DNA from: Natrarchaeobaculum sulfurireducens | GTDB taxonomy: Archaea > Halobacteriota > Halobacteria > Halobacteriales > Natrialbaceae | Length of the DNA: 64,000 nucleotides | Direction of reading: 5' to 3' | NCBI RefSeq assembly: GCF_003430825.1 | Contig: NZ_CP024047.1 | Coordinates: 558,001 to 622,000, forward strand | Part shown: piece after piece, positions 60,771 through 64,000 of the stretch | Position numbering within the stretch: position 1 is the stretch's first letter | Layout of the letters: the number at the start of each line of letters is the position of its first letter | Notes under the pieces: generated by a model | Database searches by the model: none | What the model saw: the letters and a program-made list of their open reading frames with translations, nothing else | Told to the model about the DNA's origin: nothing | Translations under genes and position numbers: made by a program

Positions 60771-61025
60771 GACTGGGCGGAGGCGATCGACCTCGAAAAC
60801 GTCCTCGAGTGTGCCAGCCCGCTCGGGCTTTACTCGGAGAAGGTCGATCCCGAGAACGGCACGCTTCTTGGAAACTTCCCGCAGGCGTTCTCTCACCTCG
60901 GGCTGAGCAACAGCGTCACCTATCTCGCGCGGGCGCTGGATGCTGGTGGGAAAGTCACATCGGAAGCGTTCGATCCGAACCCCGTCGAGACGCTGTTCAG
61001 GCGCGGCGATCCACCAGAACCGTAA
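60771..61025 (+). pseudogene. GH15 glucoamylase 3' remnant
   Basis: The 84 residues encoded here match only the C-terminal end of GH15 (glucoamylase-like) enzymes: DWAEAIDLENVLECASPLGL, then LYSEKVDPENGTLLGNFPQA and FSHLGLSNSVTYLARALD. No start codon or catalytic region remains upstream; instead the divergent HtrA gene and its promoter occupy the space. This is a truncated remnant. Its place beside glucose-oxidising genes suggests an ancestral starch/glucose cluster (inference). Confidence 0.75.
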
Positions 61026-61043
61026 CCGTCGTCTGGTCCAGCA

Positions 61044-62282
61044 TCAGGCCTCGTCGAACAGCTCCTCACCGTCGATCATGTGTTCGGAGACGGCGTCCAT
61101 GTCGAGGGTGACGCCAAGTCCCGGCTCTTCGGGGATCTCGATGTAGCCGTCCTCGATGACGTCCTCTTCGACCAGATCCGCCCACCAGCCGAGTTCGTAG
61201 GAGTGGTACTCCACCGCCAGCGCGTTCGGGATCGCCGCACCGACGTGTGCGCTGGCCATCGTCGCGACCGGGGAGGAGACGTTGTGCATCGCCACGGGGA
61301 CGTAGTAGAGGTCCGCGAGGTCGGCGATCCGCCGAGTCTCACGCATCCCACCGACTTTGGGCATATCCGGCGCGATAATGTCGACGGACTGTTCTTCGAG
61401 CAGGCGACGCTGGCCGTGGGTGCGGTAGACGTTCTCGCCGACGGTGATCGGCGTCGTCGTCGACTGCGTTACCTCACGCTGGACGTCGTGGTTCTCCGGC
61501 GGCACCGGGTCCTCGAGCCACCAGACGTCGTACTCCTCGAGTCGCTTCGCGAGGCGTTTCGCCGAGCCGCCCGAAAAGGACCAGTGGCAGTCGAACGCGA
61601 CGTCGGCACGCGAGCCGACTCGCTCGGTGACAGCCTCGACGATCGAGGCCTTGTGTTCGATTTCGGGGTTCCGGAGGTGGCGGTTCGCGCGGTCTTTCTC
61701 GTGACCCGAAGGGACGTCTAAGTCGAACTTCAGCGCGTCGTAGCCGAGTTCCTCGACGACGCGTTCGGCCTCGTCAGCACAGGCGATCGGGTCGGCCTCT
61801 TCTTCGGTGTGACAGTCGCAGTAGACGCGCATCGTATCGCGATACTTGCCGCCCAGCAACTGGTAGGCCGGCATCTCGAGGATCTTACCCGCGAGGTCGT
61901 GCAGGGCGATCTCGATGCCGGAGATGGCGGTCACGGTGACGCCGCCGATCGAGCCTTCGCCGGACATTTTCTGGACGAGGTGTTCGGTCAGCCGGTCGAT
62001 GTCGAGGGGGTTTTCGCCCCGCAAGAAGGGAGCCATTCGCTCGATGAGTTCGGGCGCACCGGCACCCCAGTAGGCTTCGCCCGTCCCGACGATACCCGCG
62101 TCGGTGTAGACACGCACGAGCGTCCAGGGGAAGTTGCCGTCGACCATCGTCGTCTGGACGTCGGTGATCTCGACGTCGCGGCTGCCCCCACGCTCGCGGG
62201 TGACGTTCATCGTCTCCGCCGAGAGGTCCCGCATGGTGTACTCGGCGTTCGGATCGTGGAGTTGTGTGTAATCGATACCCAT
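61044..62282 (-). CDS. gad: D-gluconate dehydratase (enolase superfamily)
   Basis: A 412-residue sugar-acid dehydratase of the mandelate racemase/enolase superfamily. Visible are the N-terminal capping domain, ALKFDLDVPSG (about 175-185), metal ligands Asp in VAFDCHWSF (about 226), Glu in WWLEDPVPP and Glu in TVGENVYR, then PDMPKVGG and the catalytic His in AMHNVSSP. It dehydrates gluconate to 2-keto-3-deoxygluconate in the semiphosphorylative Entner-Doudoroff pathway; a xylonate dehydratase role is possible, but the glucose dehydrogenase and KDPG aldolase neighbours favour gluconate. A TrmB-like operator lies upstream. An internal ATG at 62234 is an alternative start. Confidence 0.88.
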   Translation of the reverse strand: MGIDYTQLHDPNAEYTMRDLSAETMNVTRERGGSRDVEITDVQTTMVDGNFPWTLVRVYTDAGIVGTGEAYWGAGAPELIERMAPFLRGENPLDIDRLTEHLVQKMSGEGSIGGVTVTAISGIEIALHDLAGKILEMPAYQLLGGKYRDTMRVYCDCHTEEEADPIACADEAERVVEELGYDALKFDLDVPSGHEKDRANRHLRNPEIEHKASIVEAVTERVGSRADVAFDCHWSFSGGSAKRLAKRLEEYDVWWLEDPVPPENHDVQREVTQSTTTPITVGENVYRTHGQRRLLEEQSVDIIAPDMPKVGGMRETRRIADLADLYYVPVAMHNVSSPVATMASAHVGAAIPNALAVEYHSYELGWWADLVEEDVIEDGYIEIPEEPGLGVTLDMDAVSEHMIDGEELFDEA

Positions 62283-62294
62283 AGGTAAAATTAA

Positions 62295-62312
62295 TTACAC
62301 CAAAGGTAGTAA
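62295..62312 (-). promoter_or_regulatory. TrmB-like operator upstream of gad
   Basis: TTACTACCTTTGGTGTAA contains TACT-N7-GTGTA, one mismatch from the TACT-N7/8-GAGTA motif of the haloarchaeal glucose regulator TrmB. It adjoins an A+T-rich TATA-like stretch (TAATTAATTTTA, about 62286-62297). The TTAC/GTAA ends are symmetric. Confidence 0.55.
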
Positions 62313-62393
62313 TTGTTTTCATCCATCGGAAGCGCTAGACGACGCTCGGACGCCCCGAGTGTGTGGTGTCAAGCAGCGACGGTGGGACATCCG

Positions 62394-63461
62394 TTAGATG
62401 CCGTCGAACTCGACGGCCGTCTTGATAACTCCATCGGCGGTGTCGAACGCCGCCTCAGCGTCTTCGAGGCCGTAGACACCCGTGACGAGGGCGTCGGTGA
62501 ACCACGCCGGAAGCTGTGACAAGGTGTCGATGGCCGACTCGAAGTGGCCTCGATGGGAGTTGACGGTGCCGACCAGTGCCTTGTTGTGTAAGACGAGCTC
62601 CCGGTGGAGTCGTCCCCCATCGACCTCGAACGTCCAGGGTTCGGGAACACCGAGCAGCACACCGACGCCGTTGGGTGCGAGGGCGTCGACCGTCTCGACG
62701 GCGTGTTTCGCATAGCCCGTCGCCTCGTAGACGAAGTCGACCGGTTCGTACGTGTCGGGAATCTCGGGAACCGGCGTTTCTCGGGAATCGACGTACGTTG
62801 CGCCCAGCTCTTCGATCAGATCGATTGTCGGGTCCGGGCGATCCCTGCGGCCCAGACAGTACGTCCGTTCGACGTCGAATACCGTCTCGAGCATCGCCAA
62901 CGTGAGCAGGCCGAGCGAACCGTTGCCCAGGACGAGCGCCGACTCGAGTTCCCACTCGAACGCCGACCGGGAGGCGACGGCGTGTTCGATGGCTTTCTCG
63001 GTGATACTGATCGGCTCGACGAGAAACCCAAGCGGTGCGAGTTCTTCGGGGATTGGAACGAGAGACTCGGCAGGGCTGGTGATGTATTCGGCCATGAAGC
63101 CGTGTGCACCGACGATGCCGCGCTCGACGTATTCGCCGTCCGGAGCCATGTCGGGTTCGCCGCGGTCGAAATACGCATTGGTCCCGTTGGGCGGTCGCCG
63201 GACCGTCGGGACCACGTACTGACCATCCTCGAGATCGGTGCCGTTCGGGTCTTCGACGACGCCGACCGCTTCATGGCCGAGAACGAGTCGATCCGAACCG
63301 ACGGGGACGTCGCCGTGGTGGCCCGCAATGACTTCGTGATCGGTTCCGTCGACACCGACTCGTAGCGTCCGAACGAGAGCCTCGCCCGGCCCCGGTTCCG
63401 GTCGAGGGATGTCGATCACCGTGGGCGTTCCCGCCCCCGGTTCGACGGCGATCGCTTTCAT
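62394..63461 (-). CDS. gdh: Glucose 1-dehydrogenase (zinc MDR family)
   Basis: A 355-residue zinc-containing medium-chain dehydrogenase of the haloarchaeal glucose dehydrogenase type. The catalytic-zinc region has GVDGTDHEVIAGHHGD (Asp in the first ligand position) and LGHEAVGVV (His-Glu). The coenzyme loop is LVLGNGSLGLLTLAM with the following LGRRDRPD. It oxidises glucose with NAD(P) to gluconolactone, the first step of the semiphosphorylative Entner-Doudoroff pathway. ATG 63461 (MKAIAVEPG) is preferred over an upstream ATG at 63482, since the TATA-like element would put transcription start near 63465. A TrmB-like site lies upstream. Confidence 0.93.
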   Translation of the reverse strand: MKAIAVEPGAGTPTVIDIPRPEPGPGEALVRTLRVGVDGTDHEVIAGHHGDVPVGSDRLVLGHEAVGVVEDPNGTDLEDGQYVVPTVRRPPNGTNAYFDRGEPDMAPDGEYVERGIVGAHGFMAEYITSPAESLVPIPEELAPLGFLVEPISITEKAIEHAVASRSAFEWELESALVLGNGSLGLLTLAMLETVFDVERTYCLGRRDRPDPTIDLIEELGATYVDSRETPVPEIPDTYEPVDFVYEATGYAKHAVETVDALAPNGVGVLLGVPEPWTFEVDGGRLHRELVLHNKALVGTVNSHRGHFESAIDTLSQLPAWFTDALVTGVYGLEDAEAAFDTADGVIKTAVEFDGI

Positions 63462-63493
63462 ACTGACGGGAACGCAGCCCATGGCTAAAAGAT

Positions 63494-63511
63494 TTACCCA
63501 TGTTGTAGTAA
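63494..63511 (-). promoter_or_regulatory. TrmB-like operator upstream of gdh
   Basis: TTACTACAACATGGGTAA contains TACT-N7-GGGTA, one mismatch from the TrmB motif TACT-N7/8-GAGTA. The same layout (TTACTAC, then G-n-GTAA) occurs upstream of gad at 62295-62312. It lies directly upstream of a TATA-like AAATCTTTTA. Confidence 0.55.
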
Positions 63512-63638
63512 ATTATTGAGTGACGCTCGACTGACAACCAGTACTTATCTCCTGGGTGGCACGTTTCCAAGGACGGCGAGAACTCATGCTCCACCCAGAA
63601 CTGACTCAGGCGACCGAATCGCGACGGTGTCGACAGCG

Positions 63639-64000
63639 TTACTCGGCTCGAGCGTCGGTGACGGCCTCGACGAACGCCGCGGCAGTTTCGCGGACGCGGT
63701 CCATGTCACCGTCGTCGATCGCGTCGTAATCGACGAGCGCGCTACCTGCACCGACGGCGACGGCCCCGGCCTCGAGGTACTCACCCACGTTGTCGGCGTC
63801 CACGCCGCCGGTGGGGATGACGTCGATGTCGCCGAGCGGTCCCCGGATCGCGCTGATGTGATTCGGTCCGACGGTTCCCGCTGGAAACAGTTTCAGGACG
63901 TCTGCCCCGGCTTCCATCGCGGTTACCGCCTCCGTCGGTGTCAGAACACCTGGCGCTGCAAGCACCCGCTGTCGGTTGCACGTTTCGATCACCTCACACG
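63639..64000 (-). CDS. kdgA: 2-keto-3-deoxy-6-phosphogluconate (KDPG) aldolase, 5' end outside window
   Basis: A C-terminal 120-residue part of a KDPG/KHG aldolase of the bacterial Eda type; the frame is open past base 64000. The Schiff-base Lys is in AGADVLKLFPAGTVG. PTGGVDADNV and a phosphate-binding GAVAVGAGSALVD follow. It cleaves KDPG to pyruvate and glyceraldehyde 3-phosphate. Together with gdh and gad it forms the semiphosphorylative Entner-Doudoroff module; KDG kinase is not in the window and may lie beyond. Confidence 0.9.
   Translation of the reverse strand, partial: CEVIETCNRQRVLAAPGVLTPTEAVTAMEAGADVLKLFPAGTVGPNHISAIRGPLGDIDVIPTGGVDADNVGEYLEAGAVAVGAGSALVDYDAIDDGDMDRVRETAAAFVEAVTDARAE

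Overview
This window is chromosomal DNA from an extremely halophilic archaeon (class Halobacteria). The evidence is high G+C, very acidic proteins, twin-arginine (Tat) signal peptides, TATA boxes about 27 nt upstream of start codons (leaderless transcripts), HTH_10/Bat-type regulators, a halorhodopsin, archaeal Spt5-SecE, hypusine-type IF-5A, haloarchaeal DUF families and a halophile Entner-Doudoroff module. The gene set would suit Natrialbales, but the family cannot be fixed from this sequence alone.

Layout. 0.1-9.4 kb: a SHOCT membrane protein, a beta-CASP nuclease, a Bat-type HTH regulator, a MoeA-PBP fusion, and two APC permeases tied to UspA domains (one overlapping a UspA gene, one fused to UspA). 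10-17.7 kb: a phototrophy island with halorhodopsin (hop), a CrtI-type desaturase, a Bat-like HTH gene, the retinal-forming brp/blh, bat and lycopene cyclase. It could supply beta-carotene, cleave it to retinal, load the chloride pump and regulate the set. 18-24.7 kb: miscellaneous enzymes and small membrane proteins, interrupted at 20.3-21.2 kb by an A+T-rich patch with two copies of a dispersed repeat. 24.9-37.8 kb: MFS transporter, ArsA/Get3 ATPase, aminotransferase, CinA, YdjM-like and LolA-like proteins, a Tat-exported metzincin-like protein and a PAS histidine kinase. 37.8-39.1 kb is nearly gene-free. 39-50.8 kb: Tat-exported protein, NIF3-like, acetamidase, an agmatinase/IF-5A pair, aminotransferase, an enolase-superfamily protein, UbiB kinase, HSP20 and a second MoeA.

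50.8-52.3 kb carries an IS110-family element with 15-bp inverted repeats near its ends, beside a third copy of the dispersed repeat. 52.5-59.6 kb: membrane protein, rhomboid with an N-terminal zinc finger, DUF5788, PolX, Mut7-C, a PHP protein, a zinc finger, spt5 and secE. 59.6-64 kb: a Tat-exported HtrA-type protease, a glucoamylase (GH15) 3' remnant, and gluconate dehydratase, glucose dehydrogenase and KDPG aldolase genes of the semiphosphorylative Entner-Doudoroff pathway. Two of these have TrmB-like operators.

Most notable: a bop-type upstream activating sequence ahead of the Bat-like gene; a Bat protein whose receiver and LOV-like PAS domains both lack their signalling residue; a UbiB gene that appears to start at CTG behind a strong Shine-Dalgarno sequence; the IS110 element with candidate guide-RNA hairpins; the three-copy repeat; and the paired TrmB-like sites. 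No rRNA, tRNA or CRISPR array was seen.
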